From Dysgonamonadaceae bacterium (GTDB lineage: Bacteria > Bacteroidota > Bacteroidia > Bacteroidales > Azobacteroidaceae): a stretch of DNA of 52,244 nt. The stretch spans positions 1-52,244 of the forward strand of contig JAITQA010000023.1 of NCBI GenBank assembly GCA_031289145.1, given 5' to 3'. Made by a program: the position numbers and the translations under genes. The stretch's first letter is position 1, and each line of letters starts with the position of its first letter. Shown here in pieces: positions 16,728 to 25,248 of the stretch. The notes below the pieces were generated by a model. The model did no database searches. It saw only the letters and a program-made list of their open reading frames with translations, and was not told where the DNA came from.

Positions 16728-18428
16728 ATGATGAGTTATATGCAAAAATTGTTCCTTTGTTTCCTGATAATTTTCACGCTGTTTGCGATGGGCATTCTGG
16801 TATTGGAACAATCGCAGGAAAGAGAACATAAAACCGCAGCCTTGGAAGATAAATTAAATGCTTATGTGGCAATTATCCATGCCGACTTGGCACAAAACCG
16901 GGATTATCGGACTGCCTTGGATAGCCTTATGCGCTTGTTTCCGCAAAATATGCGCCTGACTTTGATTGATGTCCGCGGACAGGTGTTGTATGACAATGTG
17001 ATTAAAGATATTTCCGGATTGGAAAATCATGCGCTACGTCCTGAAATTGCCGCCGCTGGAGAAAAAGGGAGCGGGACGAATATCAGAAAATCTTCTTCGA
17101 ACGAAAAAGAATATTTGTATTATGCGGAACAATTTCATGATTATTGCATTCGTGTTGCTTTGCCCTACAACATACAGGTGCGGCATTTTCTCCAGCCGGA
17201 CAAGCTATTTTTATATTATCTGGCCGCTCTTTTTATTATGATGTCACTCCTTATCCGCTATGTATCGGGAAGATTCGCCCGGTCTATCAAACAACTCCGG
17301 GATTTTGCTTTCCGAAAAGAGAGACAGGATACCAATTTTTCCAAGGATGAATTAGGCGAAATCGGCGCAAAAATAGCCGGTGATTACTTGCTGTTGGAAG
17401 AAAATAAAAAAGAAATTGCATTGGAACGTGAAAAATTACTACAGCATGTGCACAGTTCGGATGAAGGTCTCTGTTTCTTCTCTTCCAAAAGAAAGGTGGA
17501 ATTTTATAACGGACTGTTTATCCAATACTTGAATATGCTTATTGATGAAGCGAACACTAATCCGGATGTGCTGTTTTCGGATGCTTTGTTTGAAAAAATC
17601 GCTTCTTTTCTGTTACAAAGGGGTAAAGAAGAGCGTTATTTTGAAACGAAAATCATGCGGCAAGGCAAATTTTTTGCCGTCAAAGTGAATATTTTTGACG
17701 ATAATAGCTTTGAAATTGTGCTCAACGACATCAGTAAACAGGAGAAAACACGCCTGCTGAAACAGGAAATAACGGGTAATATCACCCACGAACTGCGCAC
17801 GCCGGTTACCGGTATCCGCGGATGCCTCGAAACCATACGCGAGCATCAATTAACGCCTGAAAAGGAAGATTATTTCATCGAAAGCGCTTATCAACAGGTT
17901 ATGCTACTTTCCGAACGGATTCAGGACATGAGCCTGCTGACCAAAATAGACGAAGCCCCTCATTCTTTCCAATTGGCGTTCGTCGTTATCAATCAATTAC
18001 TAACTAAACTCAAACACGATTTGGAAATTCCTTTGCAGGAAAAGCATATTCAAATGGAATGGAATATCGACGAGCAGGTCAGGGTACATGGCAATTACAA
18101 TTTGCTCTATTCGATTTTCAGAAACCTGACGGATAACGTGATTCGTTATGCCGGAACCCATCTCCGCATACAAATAAATAAATACGACGAAGACAAAGAT
18201 TTCTACTATTTCTCCTATTCCGACAATGGTTCCGGAGTTCCCAACGAACACCTGAACCGCCTGTTTGAACGCTTTTACCGGATTAACGAAGGACGTAGCC
18301 GCGACTCAGGCGGTTCGGGTCTGGGTTTGTCTATCGTAAAAAACGCCATCGCTTTTCACAAAGGAACGATAGCCGCCAAAAACAGAGCGGGCGGCGGCTT
18401 GGAATTTTTGTTTAAATTGGCAAAATAA
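16728..18428 (+). CDS. phoR: PhoR-like sensor histidine kinase
   Basis: A membrane histidine kinase of 566 residues, partner of the regulator 36 bases upstream. Layout: membrane helix (about 5-25), periplasmic sensor region (about 26-160), a second helix (about 165-180), HAMP/PAS-like linker, then the kinase core. The H-box NITHELRTPV has its phosphorylated His near residue 354. The ATP site has the N-box NLTDNVIRYA, the G1 box SDNGSGVP, the F-box LFERFYR and the G2 box GGSGLGLSIV. All catalytic boxes are intact. The phosphate-sensing role is inferred from the neighbours. Confidence 0.88.
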   Translation: MMSYMQKLFLCFLIIFTLFAMGILVLEQSQEREHKTAALEDKLNAYVAIIHADLAQNRDYRTALDSLMRLFPQNMRLTLIDVRGQVLYDNVIKDISGLENHALRPEIAAAGEKGSGTNIRKSSSNEKEYLYYAEQFHDYCIRVALPYNIQVRHFLQPDKLFLYYLAALFIMMSLLIRYVSGRFARSIKQLRDFAFRKERQDTNFSKDELGEIGAKIAGDYLLLEENKKEIALEREKLLQHVHSSDEGLCFFSSKRKVEFYNGLFIQYLNMLIDEANTNPDVLFSDALFEKIASFLLQRGKEERYFETKIMRQGKFFAVKVNIFDDNSFEIVLNDISKQEKTRLLKQEITGNITHELRTPVTGIRGCLETIREHQLTPEKEDYFIESAYQQVMLLSERIQDMSLLTKIDEAPHSFQLAFVVINQLLTKLKHDLEIPLQEKHIQMEWNIDEQVRVHGNYNLLYSIFRNLTDNVIRYAGTHLRIQINKYDEDKDFYYFSYSDNGSGVPNEHLNRLFERFYRINEGRSRDSGGSGLGLSIVKNAIAFHKGTIAAKNRAGGGLEFLFKLAK

Positions 18429-18484
18429 ATTTTTGAAATGTACCTGATACTATTCAATGGTTTTTATTTCTTCAATCTTTTTCG

Positions 18485-18492
18485 TAATTTTG
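18485..18492 (+). promoter_or_regulatory. -7 element before the small membrane protein gene
   Basis: TAATTTTG, a full TAnnTTTG match, 34 bases before the ATG at 18527. No TTTG is seen at the expected distance upstream. Confidence 0.4.
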
Positions 18493-18526
18493 TCTCGTAG
18501 TATATTTATTTATAAAATTATCAATT

Positions 18527-18928
18527 ATGTATATAGCAGATTTTTGCAATACGGAAAATTGTACGAAAATTGAAATGCAAGATGAATGTGTTTTGATATT
18601 CAATGATAAAATTATTTTTTCTTATTTAAATAAAGAGGACAAGATTGATTTACAGACGTTTCCTCGTATGTATAAAATAGGGAACTTTGTTTCACTAATA
18701 TTATTGGGCATATTCTCAATTGCACCATGGTATCTGGCAATGAAGCATCAATACGATTATACTTTTTATTTATTTCTGGTTATGACTACAGGTATTTTTG
18801 TGGTGTGGTTATATCGTGTCTTTTGTATGTCATGTACAACAAAAATACAACTATTGCAAGAGAAAATAAAATTATTGTCATTGCCATTGTTGCCGTATAC
18901 AAAAAAAGCAAAAGAACAAGAACGATGA
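18527..18928 (+). CDS. Unrecognised small membrane protein
   Basis: 133 residues, no family recognised. A polar N-terminal third (about 1-48) is followed by two membrane helices (about 52-70 and 78-96), a short CMSC motif, and a basic C-terminus (TKKAKEQER). The first cysteines (FCNTENC) and CMSC could form a metal or disulfide site, but this is speculative. It lies just after phoR with its own -7 box and AT-rich codon use. A short dispersed-repeat segment follows before the next gene. Confidence 0.6.
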   Translation: MYIADFCNTENCTKIEMQDECVLIFNDKIIFSYLNKEDKIDLQTFPRMYKIGNFVSLILLGIFSIAPWYLAMKHQYDYTFYLFLVMTTGIFVVWLYRVFCMSCTTKIQLLQEKIKLLSLPLLPYTKKAKEQER

Positions 18929-18943
18929 AATGAGGAATAGAAC

Positions 18944-18964
18944 GCGGATGACACGGATTTACGC
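18944..18964 (+). repeat. Short intergenic repeat, copy 1
   Basis: GCGGATGACACGGAT (first 15 bases) matches, in inverted orientation, 20320-20334 at 14 of 15 positions. Such GCGGATnACACGGAT-like segments look like debris of a dispersed intergenic repeat. Confidence 0.5.
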
Positions 18965-18989
18965 AGATCATTTCAATAGCCCCACAACT

Positions 18990-19011
18990 CCCCTCTCATT
19001 TTGTAGAGGGG
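18990..19011. repeat. GC-rich hairpin in a likely dispersed repeat
   Basis: CCCCTC (18990-18995) and GAGGGG (19006-19011) form a 6-base stem inside an unusually GC-rich block in this AT-rich region. No T-run follows on either strand, so it is probably not a terminator. Confidence 0.4.
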
Positions 19012-19054
19012 TCGGGGGTGAGGACAAATTTTAAATAATAATAATTATGTAAAA

Positions 19055-19573
19055 ATGGGAAATGCAATAACTATTTACGATAACGAGATACATGTTAATC
19101 TCTTTGTCAAAAAGGATACCTTCCTTACTTTGGTTTTGACTGTTTTTCCATTCGTAGGACTCGTGAGTTTAGCCTATGTTCTAGGTGGATTAAATTCTAT
19201 TATTTTTTCTCCTTTACTTTTCTTTATACTTGGATTGTTAGTAAGCGATTTTACAATCAAGGGATTTTTTTGGAGAATGTTTGGCAGCCGTTTAATTACT
19301 TTTGATCGAAAATATATAATAATATATGAAACGCAAGGAGTCAAATCAGTTCAAAAGGTTTTTAAGATGAGTGATGTCAAAAAAATAGAAATAGATTTTA
19401 ATTATAATATTACGATTTGGACGAGAATAAGGTCTTTTTGGAATAGAGATGATGGAGGATGTATTTGTTTGGATTATAATGATAAACGGAAACGTATAGG
19501 ATACGGATTAACTGTTCAAGAAGCGAAAGAGTTACTTTTAATTTTAAAAGAGAATAATTTTTTTGAAACATAA
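19055..19573 (+). CDS. Unrecognised membrane protein with PH-like C-terminal half
   Basis: 172 residues. Two membrane helices (about 23-42 and 46-64) are followed by a beta-rich cytoplasmic part (FDRKYIIIYETQGVKSVQKVF, wait-free of cysteine pairs) and a C-terminal helix with a basic-acidic pattern (VQEAKELLLILKENN). Two helices followed by such a beta domain resemble small bacterial PH-domain membrane proteins, but this is a shape match, not a family assignment. It lies between the intergenic repeats, 51 bases before the next unknown membrane protein. Confidence 0.55.
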   Translation: MGNAITIYDNEIHVNLFVKKDTFLTLVLTVFPFVGLVSLAYVLGGLNSIIFSPLLFFILGLLVSDFTIKGFFWRMFGSRLITFDRKYIIIYETQGVKSVQKVFKMSDVKKIEIDFNYNITIWTRIRSFWNRDDGGCICLDYNDKRKRIGYGLTVQEAKELLLILKENNFFET

Positions 19574-19624
19574 AAAATTTAAAGAAAGCAAAAATAGGAG
19601 AGGAAATATCTAAAATTAATCTAA

Positions 19625-20299
19625 ATGGAAACTATATCAGGTATTAATAACGAAGCAAAAGCTATTTTGGAGTATATAGCCAACGATTTATCGTGGAGAA
19701 AATTATTTTTCAGTAAATTTTCAACTTGGCAGAAATTTTCATTTTTTCTTCCTGCTCCCTTTATCTGTCTTCCTATTTATGGAACATATTCTCTTTTATT
19801 TAAAGAAAGTTCATATTTTTTGTTCATAATATTCGCAATAATAGGAATCATTTCCATTTGGACATTTGCAAAGCAAAAAACAATTATTGAAAAAAAAGTT
19901 TTTGAAAAATATTATTTGTCGGAAAGCTGTAAAAATATTTTGGAATTTTATTTGGAAAAATTTTCTTCTTTTCTTGGAGAGCAAAATACGGCTGAAAACC
20001 GTGCTTTATGGATAAAATATTTCAAGAAAAAATCGAATTCACTTGAATCGTGGATAATACCTCTTGCCTTTGGCTTTTCCCCTATTGGATTTGGGTTAAG
20101 CGAACAGTTTATTGAACCTCTGAAGAACTATGAGTTATATTTTATGTGGGCTTATATTTCATTTATGTTTTTATTAGTGGCTTTTGCCTTTATACTGCCG
20201 TCTATTATAGACATCAAATTCAAATATGGCGAGGCATTCAAACTTATCAGCGAACTGGAAAAAAGAATGACTAAAGAGTTGTTATTGCAAGCGCCTTAA
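19625..20299 (+). CDS. Unrecognised four-helix membrane protein
   Basis: 224 residues, no family recognised. Membrane helices are at about 39-57, 66-82, 143-160 and 173-193. A long charged helix-rich loop (about 85-140) lies between the second and third, and there is a basic C-terminal helix (ELEKRMTKELL). The N-terminus (GINNEAKAILEYIAND) is soluble and helical. It is on the same strand as, and close to, the preceding unknown gene, so the two may form a unit. Codon use is AT-rich. Confidence 0.6.
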   Translation: METISGINNEAKAILEYIANDLSWRKLFFSKFSTWQKFSFFLPAPFICLPIYGTYSLLFKESSYFLFIIFAIIGIISIWTFAKQKTIIEKKVFEKYYLSESCKNILEFYLEKFSSFLGEQNTAENRALWIKYFKKKSNSLESWIIPLAFGFSPIGFGLSEQFIEPLKNYELYFMWAYISFMFLLVAFAFILPSIIDIKFKYGEAFKLISELEKRMTKELLLQAP

Positions 20300-20319
20300 T
20301 AACTAAGGAAATTCGCGCT

Positions 20320-20334
20320 ATCCGTTTCATCCGC
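20320..20334 (-). repeat. Short intergenic repeat, inverted copy 2
   Basis: On the minus strand GCGGATGAAACGGAT, a 14 of 15 match to the copy at 18944-18958. The two copies face each other across the genes at 19055-20299. Confidence 0.5.
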
Positions 20335-20358
20335 ATCCCATTTTGCTAACAACTGTCT

Positions 20359-21348
20359 CTACCTTTTCAAGTCGGCAGGAAAATTCACAGAATGAATGAC
20401 GGAACCATCACGCAAGCGTATCCATGTTTTGAATCCACTTTCCCCTTCCGTAAGCTCAATTACCCGGCATCCGTTGGGTTTCAGATTATTGTATTCCGTA
20501 TTCGCTCCCGAAAAACGTCCGTATGCCAATGCAATTCCATTGCGGACTGTCAGGTAATCGTTATCATGGTCGTGACCGACAAAAACGCCCCTCACATCCC
20601 CCATCTCTTTCATGGCTGCAAATAAACCGGAATTCAGTTGAGGAGCGCAAACGGCTTCTGTACGCGAACCTATCAAAGGCGCTTTCTCATCGGAAGCGGC
20701 TTGTGCAAATTCGGGAAACGGAATATGGAAAAACGCCAGCGAAGGAATCGGTTGCCCCTGGTTCTTTTCGGTGAAACCGGCGCTTTTTTCCCTGTACCAA
20801 TTTATCTGGTCGAATTTGATATAGTCGTAACCTTTGACTCCTTCGATTTTTGAATAGGCGTTAGAATCGAAGCAATACAAAATGAAAGCATCCTTACCTC
20901 CTTTGTCTTTAAGGGTATAACACCCGTTGGCAACGCCTGAAATTCCTTCAACGGAGCTTGTCAGGTTATAAGGATAAGCCTTGATTATTTCGAATAGTGC
21001 AGAGCGGCTCAGTCCGAATTCATCGTCATGATTACCGAAAAGGACAATGAAACCAATCTTTTTTGAAGCTATTAAATCCATCAGCGTTTTCATACATTCA
21101 TCGGCCGGCTTCCCGTAAATCAGGTCGCCGGTAATGATTATCAAATCCGGCTTTTCATATTCCAGGGTTTTGTTGATACATTCCAAGGCTACGTCCGCTT
21201 CCGGATTCCCCTTGATGTAATGCAAGTCCGTCAATTGAACGATTTTAAACGTTCCGGACGAATTAAATTTTAAGCCTCCTTCTTGTTGTGAATAAGTTTG
21301 TTGACAACAAAAAATTGCCATGATAAAATATAAAAAATACTGCTTCAT
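20359..21348 (-). CDS. Secreted calcineurin-like metallophosphoesterase
   Basis: A 329-residue exported phosphoesterase with a signal peptide ending near TYSQ (about 20). The five metal-binding blocks are in order: TDLHY (40-44), ITGDLIYGKP (about 72-81), LFGNHDDE (about 103-110), FFHIPFPE (about 207) and GHDHDND (about 260). It resembles fungal and bacterial Dcr2/purple-phosphatase-like enzymes. The substrate cannot be told from sequence; phosphate scavenging would suit the nearby pst/pho genes but is only a guess. Its 5' region has a promoter and a hairpin leader. Confidence 0.88.
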   Translation of the reverse strand: MKQYFLYFIMAIFCCQQTYSQQEGGLKFNSSGTFKIVQLTDLHYIKGNPEADVALECINKTLEYEKPDLIIITGDLIYGKPADECMKTLMDLIASKKIGFIVLFGNHDDEFGLSRSALFEIIKAYPYNLTSSVEGISGVANGCYTLKDKGGKDAFILYCFDSNAYSKIEGVKGYDYIKFDQINWYREKSAGFTEKNQGQPIPSLAFFHIPFPEFAQAASDEKAPLIGSRTEAVCAPQLNSGLFAAMKEMGDVRGVFVGHDHDNDYLTVRNGIALAYGRFSGANTEYNNLKPNGCRVIELTEGESGFKTWIRLRDGSVIHSVNFPADLKR

Positions 21349-21375
21349 ACTATTATTGTTTTGAATTTCTACTTA

Positions 21376-21447
21376 TTAAAAAAGAAAAGGTTGTCATCCC
21401 GACAACCAATCTTCATTGTTAACCTTAAATCTAATACCATGAAAAAC
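21376..21447 (-). ncRNA. Leader RNA with attenuator-like hairpin before the phosphoesterase gene
   Basis: Downstream of the -7 box the minus strand reads through a segment with GGTATTAGATTTAAGG and then GGTTGTC (21407-21401), loop GGGAT and GACAACC (21395-21389), a perfect 7-base stem followed at once by TTTTCTTTTTT. That is an intrinsic terminator placed inside the 5' UTR, 41 bases before the start codon. I recall a closely similar segment upstream of other Bacteroidales genes, but could not check this. Confidence 0.5.
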
Positions 21448-21453
21448 ACAGTG

Positions 21454-21461
21454 CAAAGGTA
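21454..21461 (-). promoter_or_regulatory. -7 element of the phosphoesterase leader
   Basis: Minus-strand TACCTTTG, a full TAnnTTTG match. A small inverted repeat, GTTAT (21472-21476) with ATAAC (21482-21486), lies in the place of the -33 element and might be an operator. Confidence 0.5.
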
Positions 21462-21534
21462 AAGAAAATATGTTATAAAACATAACTTTTCGGCATGAAA
21501 AGCAAAGATTTAACAATGTTTAACTTAGTTGTCA

Positions 21535-22722
21535 TTAATCAACCGAAAGAACCAATCCTTTAATATACTCTCCTTCAGGATGATATATGTTTATTGGATG
21601 ATCGGCCGGTTGAGACAGCTGATGGAGTATTTTAACGTTCCTTCCGGTCTGAGCGGCGGCGCTGAATACAGCCAACCTAAAATCCTCTTTACTAACCACT
21701 TGGGAACAGGAGAAAGTGAACAGGAGGCCTCCAGGCTCTATCTTTTCGATGGCGGCTGCATTCAACTTCCTATAACCTTGCAAGGCGTTATGCAGCACTT
21801 TGCGATGTTTGGCAAAGGCGGGCGGGTCTAAGATAATCAGGTCGTAAGATGCCGCTGCTTTCTCCATAAACCGGAAAGCGTCTTCCGAAAACGACCGGTG
21901 ACGGGAATCACCCGGAAAATTCAAGTCTATATTTTCGTCGGTCAAGGCAATAACCTTGGATGAACTGTCGACCGAGTGAACCATTTTCGCATTTCCCCGC
22001 AAGGCATAAGCCGAAAAGCCGCCCGTATAGCAAAACATATTCAGTACTTTGCGACCTTCGGCATATTTTTCAAGCAAGCTACGGTTGTCCCGCTGGTCGA
22101 CAAAAAAACCGGTTTTTTGCCCTTTTACCCAATCCACTCTGAATCGTAAGCCATTCTCCACGGCAATGTCTGAAACGTTTTCTCCACCAATCAGATAACC
22201 GTCTTCGGCCCCTAAATCGGCTTTGTAGGGAAGCGTCCCTTCCGATTTGTAATAAACAGTATCAATGGCATCGCCCAAAGCGGCTTTTAAGGCTTCCGCC
22301 AGTTCGTGACGCGCTACGTGCATCCCCGGTGAATGTGCTTGCATCACGGCGGTGCCGGCATAAACGTCCACTATCAAGCCGGACATCAGGTCGCCTTCAC
22401 CATGAATCAGCCGATAGGTATTATTGGTCGGACTACCTGCCAAACCCAGCCGTGCACGTACACGGTAGGCATTTTCGAAGCGTTTCTGCCAAAAGGCAAG
22501 GTTGATTTCTTCTTGCCGGAAACTCAGAATCCGGACGGCAATAGAGCCAATCTGGCAATGACCGAGCGCTAAAAAATGCTTTTGAGAATCGTAAACTTCC
22601 ACAATTTCCCCTTCCTCCGGTTTGCCGTCGATATGATGTATGGCGCCCGAAAATACCCAGGGGTGGAATCTTTTCAGGGATTCCTCTTTTTTGGGATTCA
22701 GATAGACTTGTTTATAGGACAT
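21535..22722 (-). CDS. rlmI: 23S rRNA (cytosine) methyltransferase, RlmI family
   Basis: An SAM-dependent methyltransferase of 395 residues that probably methylates C1962 of 23S rRNA. The PUA domain (HPWVFSGAIHHIDGKPEEGE, about 19-38) is followed by the methyltransferase domain with FCYTGGFSAYAL (SAM motif I) and LDPPAFAKHRK (catalytic motif). The start is ATG 22722 (MSYKQVYLN); the upstream ATG 22752 would add ten unconserved residues. It overlaps the exonuclease gene by 25 bases and is the last gene of a minus-strand unit. Confidence 0.9.
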   Translation of the reverse strand: MSYKQVYLNPKKEESLKRFHPWVFSGAIHHIDGKPEEGEIVEVYDSQKHFLALGHCQIGSIAVRILSFRQEEINLAFWQKRFENAYRVRARLGLAGSPTNNTYRLIHGEGDLMSGLIVDVYAGTAVMQAHSPGMHVARHELAEALKAALGDAIDTVYYKSEGTLPYKADLGAEDGYLIGGENVSDIAVENGLRFRVDWVKGQKTGFFVDQRDNRSLLEKYAEGRKVLNMFCYTGGFSAYALRGNAKMVHSVDSSSKVIALTDENIDLNFPGDSRHRSFSEDAFRFMEKAAASYDLIILDPPAFAKHRKVLHNALQGYRKLNAAAIEKIEPGGLLFTFSCSQVVSKEDFRLAVFSAAAQTGRNVKILHQLSQPADHPINIYHPEGEYIKGLVLSVD

Positions 22723-23279
22723 AATTTTTCGTATATTTTCAGGCATGCCCATGCGTCCAAGGCTGCATATTTTTTTTGTGGTTCCGACAAGACATCAGCT
22801 TCCCAATTGCTGAGCCGTTGATTTTTTGAAATTTTTTTCCGGAAAAGCAAAGCATAGATTTTTTGCAGGCTGAAGACTTCTATATCGTGCTGTTTGACAA
22901 CTTTCTGAAGGTCGACAAATCCTTGCGGTGCAAACTGCATCCGCCGACTCATACTGACGAAGTCGTCCTTGAGGGAAAGGCCGATTTTCTGTATATTCGG
23001 ATTAGACAACAACCTTATCAGTGAATCCGGAAAATCAATCGCACACAAACGAAACAGGAAGCACCGGCTATCCGTCGATAATTGGAGCAATGCGATGCAA
23101 TTGAGACTTCCTTTTCTGAACGAAGGGCGGGTCTCGGTATCGAATCCAAGCCGCTTGAATTCGGACAAATAGGCTACGGCTTTCTCCGAATCATTCAAAT
23201 TGTCAATGACATAAATCCTGCCCTTGAATTCTTCGTTATCAAAGTTTGCTATTTCTTCTTTTGTTATATTTTTATTCAC
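22698..23279 (-). CDS. RNase D-like 3'-5' exonuclease domain protein
   Basis: A DEDDy-type exonuclease of 193 residues. Exo I is GFDTETRP (about 44-51), Exo II lies around GLSLKDDFVSM, and Exo III carries the tyrosine and aspartate in KKYAALDAWACL. It lacks the HRDC domains of RNase D, so it is a stand-alone exonuclease domain. It probably acts on RNA or short DNA, but the substrate is unknown. It overlaps the DUF5063 gene by 8 bases and rlmI by 25, forming a unit seen in related Bacteroidales. Confidence 0.85.
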   Translation of the reverse strand: MNKNITKEEIANFDNEEFKGRIYVIDNLNDSEKAVAYLSEFKRLGFDTETRPSFRKGSLNCIALLQLSTDSRCFLFRLCAIDFPDSLIRLLSNPNIQKIGLSLKDDFVSMSRRMQFAPQGFVDLQKVVKQHDIEVFSLQKIYALLFRKKISKNQRLSNWEADVLSEPQKKYAALDAWACLKIYEKLCPINKSI

Positions 23280-23799
23280 TTTCTGTTAGAATTTCTTCTT
23301 TATACCTGATATAATGAAATGCACGCAGGGCATTCACCAAGCGTTGTCCCCAAAATTCCCTGAAATTTCGGATACACAAGGCCAATGAATCGTTCATGGT
23401 TTCCTTTTGCCCGTTCTTGAAAACGGCAATAAAATTCCCCAAATCTTGATAAATATCAGCCATATCTTCGGAAATTTTCACAGCTACAGGAGAATCGCTC
23501 AAGCGAATGTCCGGATGAAAAGTTTCCAAATAAATATCGTCATCGCCCAATAAACGGCCGATAGTATCCCGTACCGAATCGTATAACTTCTCATCTACCC
23601 GCGTTTTCAAGTCCGATTCGTAATCCTCTTCCGGAAGGGGAATTACGGATATTTTCAGATAGAGCAACGGCAGTACTTTCAGCATATTGTCGACAAAAGA
23701 TTTCCTTTCGTCTTGCCGGGTTTTTTCCATCAGGATGCAATACTCCAATGCTATCCGGACAAAATCTTCGGTATATTTCGATAAAACGACGTCTTTCAT
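23272..23799 (-). CDS. DUF5063 domain protein
   Basis: A 175-residue mostly helical cytoplasmic protein with acidic segments (LLGDDDIYLETFHPDI) and a closing helix LVNALRAFHYIRYK. It fits DUF5063, a Bacteroidetes family found next to the exonuclease and rlmI genes. No catalytic motif is evident and the function is unknown. It is 15 bases downstream of the pseudouridine synthase gene and overlaps the exonuclease gene, so it is probably part of one transcript from the tetR promoter onward. Confidence 0.75.
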   Translation of the reverse strand: MKDVVLSKYTEDFVRIALEYCILMEKTRQDERKSFVDNMLKVLPLLYLKISVIPLPEEDYESDLKTRVDEKLYDSVRDTIGRLLGDDDIYLETFHPDIRLSDSPVAVKISEDMADIYQDLGNFIAVFKNGQKETMNDSLALCIRNFREFWGQRLVNALRAFHYIRYKEEILTESE

Positions 23800-23814
23800 C
23801 TCTCTGTTTTTAAT

Positions 23815-24489
23815 TTACACCAAAAAAGAAAATTCTTTCCAAAGTTTATCCTCCGGGACAGGCGCCACAATTTCAATTGCTTCTTTCGATACCGGATGAA
23901 TAAAATTTACCTTGCGGGAATGAAGACTGATGCCACCGTCCGGGTTGGAACGGTCGAATCCGTATTTCAAATCGCCTTTTATAGGGCATCCCATTTTGGC
24001 CAACTGGCAACGAATCTGGTGGTGACGTCCTGTTTTCAGGTCGATTTCCAACAGAAAATACCGCTCCGACCGGCCGATTAAACGGTAAGCTAAAATCGCT
24101 TTTTTAGCACCGGGTTTTTCTTGGTCGTAAGCATACGACTTGTTCTGTTTCTCGTTGCGGACAAGGTAATGCACCCATTCGCCTTCAGGCGTTTCCGGTT
24201 TGTTTTTGACAATCGCCCAATAGGTCTTTTTGATTGCGCCGTTCCGGAACAACTCATTCATCCTTTCCAAGGCCTTGCTCGTTTTCGCAAGCATCACCAA
24301 CCCGGAAACCGGCCGGTCGAGGCGGTGAATAACACCTGCGAAGACATTGCCCGGTTTGTTGTATTTTTCTTTCAGCCACTGTTTGACGGTTTCGGAAAGC
24401 GGCGTATCGCCGGTTTTGTCTCCCTGCACGATTTCCGAACACGTCTTGTTGACGGCAATCAAGTGATTATCTTCGTAAATGACCTCCAT
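23815..24489 (-). CDS. RluA-family pseudouridine synthase
   Basis: It isomerises uridine to pseudouridine in rRNA or tRNA. The 224 residues carry the catalytic motif HRLDRPVSG (catalytic Asp, about 62-70) and the RluA-type segments AKTSKALERMNELF, KTYWAIVKN and DLKTGRHHQIR. There is no S4 domain, so the target site cannot be predicted. The start ATG 24489 shares one base with the fabG stop (TGATG); the upstream ATG at 24510 would lie within fabG. Translational coupling to fabG is likely. Confidence 0.9.
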   Translation of the reverse strand: MEVIYEDNHLIAVNKTCSEIVQGDKTGDTPLSETVKQWLKEKYNKPGNVFAGVIHRLDRPVSGLVMLAKTSKALERMNELFRNGAIKKTYWAIVKNKPETPEGEWVHYLVRNEKQNKSYAYDQEKPGAKKAILAYRLIGRSERYFLLEIDLKTGRHHQIRCQLAKMGCPIKGDLKYGFDRSNPDGGISLHSRKVNFIHPVSKEAIEIVAPVPEDKLWKEFSFLV

Positions 24490-25235
24490 CAGGTATACAT
24501 TCCGCCGCAAACGCCGATGACCTGTCCGGAAACGTAAGACGAGAGGTCGGAAGCGAGGAAAAGGGCGGAATTGGCGACATCATCGGGTGTTCCGCCGCGT
24601 CTTAGCGGGATTTGTTTGGCCCATTCGGTGCGGACTTCTTCCGAAAGTTGGTGAGTCATCTCGGTGATGATAAATCCCGGTGCAATGGCATTGGCGCGTA
24701 TGCCTCTCGAACCCAATTCTTTCGCAATAGATTTAGCCAATCCTATCATACCTGCTTTGGATGCCGAATAATTGGCCTGACCGGCATTGCCGTGCACGCC
24801 GACAACCGAACTGACATTGATAATACTGCCCGATTTTTGCCGCATCATGACCGGCGTCAGCGCATGGATAAAATTAAATGCCGATTTCAGGTTTACGTTG
24901 ATGACCATGTCCCATTGTTGCTCCGACATGCGCAACATCAAGCCATCGCGAGTGATTCCTGCATTGTTGACCAAGATATCAATTCTTTCGAAATCTTTCA
25001 CAATCTCATTCACAACGGTGTGTGTGTCTTCAAAATTTGCGGCATTGGAGGCATACCCCTTTACTTTCACACCATAAGCGGCGATTTCCGCGGCCGTAGC
25101 TTGGGCGTTTTCATCAATAGCCAAGTCTGTGAAAGCTATATTGCAGCCCTCTTGTGCGAAACGGATCGCAATAGCTTTCCCGATGCCGCGGGCAGCGCCT
25201 GTAATGACTGCCGTTTTTCCTTCTAATAATTTCAT
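24489..25235 (-). CDS. fabG: 3-oxoacyl-ACP reductase
   Basis: This short-chain dehydrogenase reduces 3-ketoacyl-ACP with NADPH in fatty-acid elongation. The 248 residues hold the nucleotide-binding GAARGIGKA (about 13-21), NNAGITRDGL and the catalytic triad segment NVSSVVGVHGNAGQANYSASK with Ser, Tyr and Lys, plus the C-terminal FabG hallmark SSYVSGQVIGVCGGMY. It sits directly after a TetR-family gene (13 bases), which may control the unit. Confidence 0.93.
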   Translation of the reverse strand: MKLLEGKTAVITGAARGIGKAIAIRFAQEGCNIAFTDLAIDENAQATAAEIAAYGVKVKGYASNAANFEDTHTVVNEIVKDFERIDILVNNAGITRDGLMLRMSEQQWDMVINVNLKSAFNFIHALTPVMMRQKSGSIINVSSVVGVHGNAGQANYSASKAGMIGLAKSIAKELGSRGIRANAIAPGFIITEMTHQLSEEVRTEWAKQIPLRRGGTPDDVANSALFLASDLSSYVSGQVIGVCGGMYT

Positions 25236-25248
25236 GTCTATATAATAC

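Noticed and set aside
24612-25226. Plus-strand open frame of 204 codons
   Set aside because: It lies wholly opposite fabG, has no promoter or family features, and the fabG motifs are complete.
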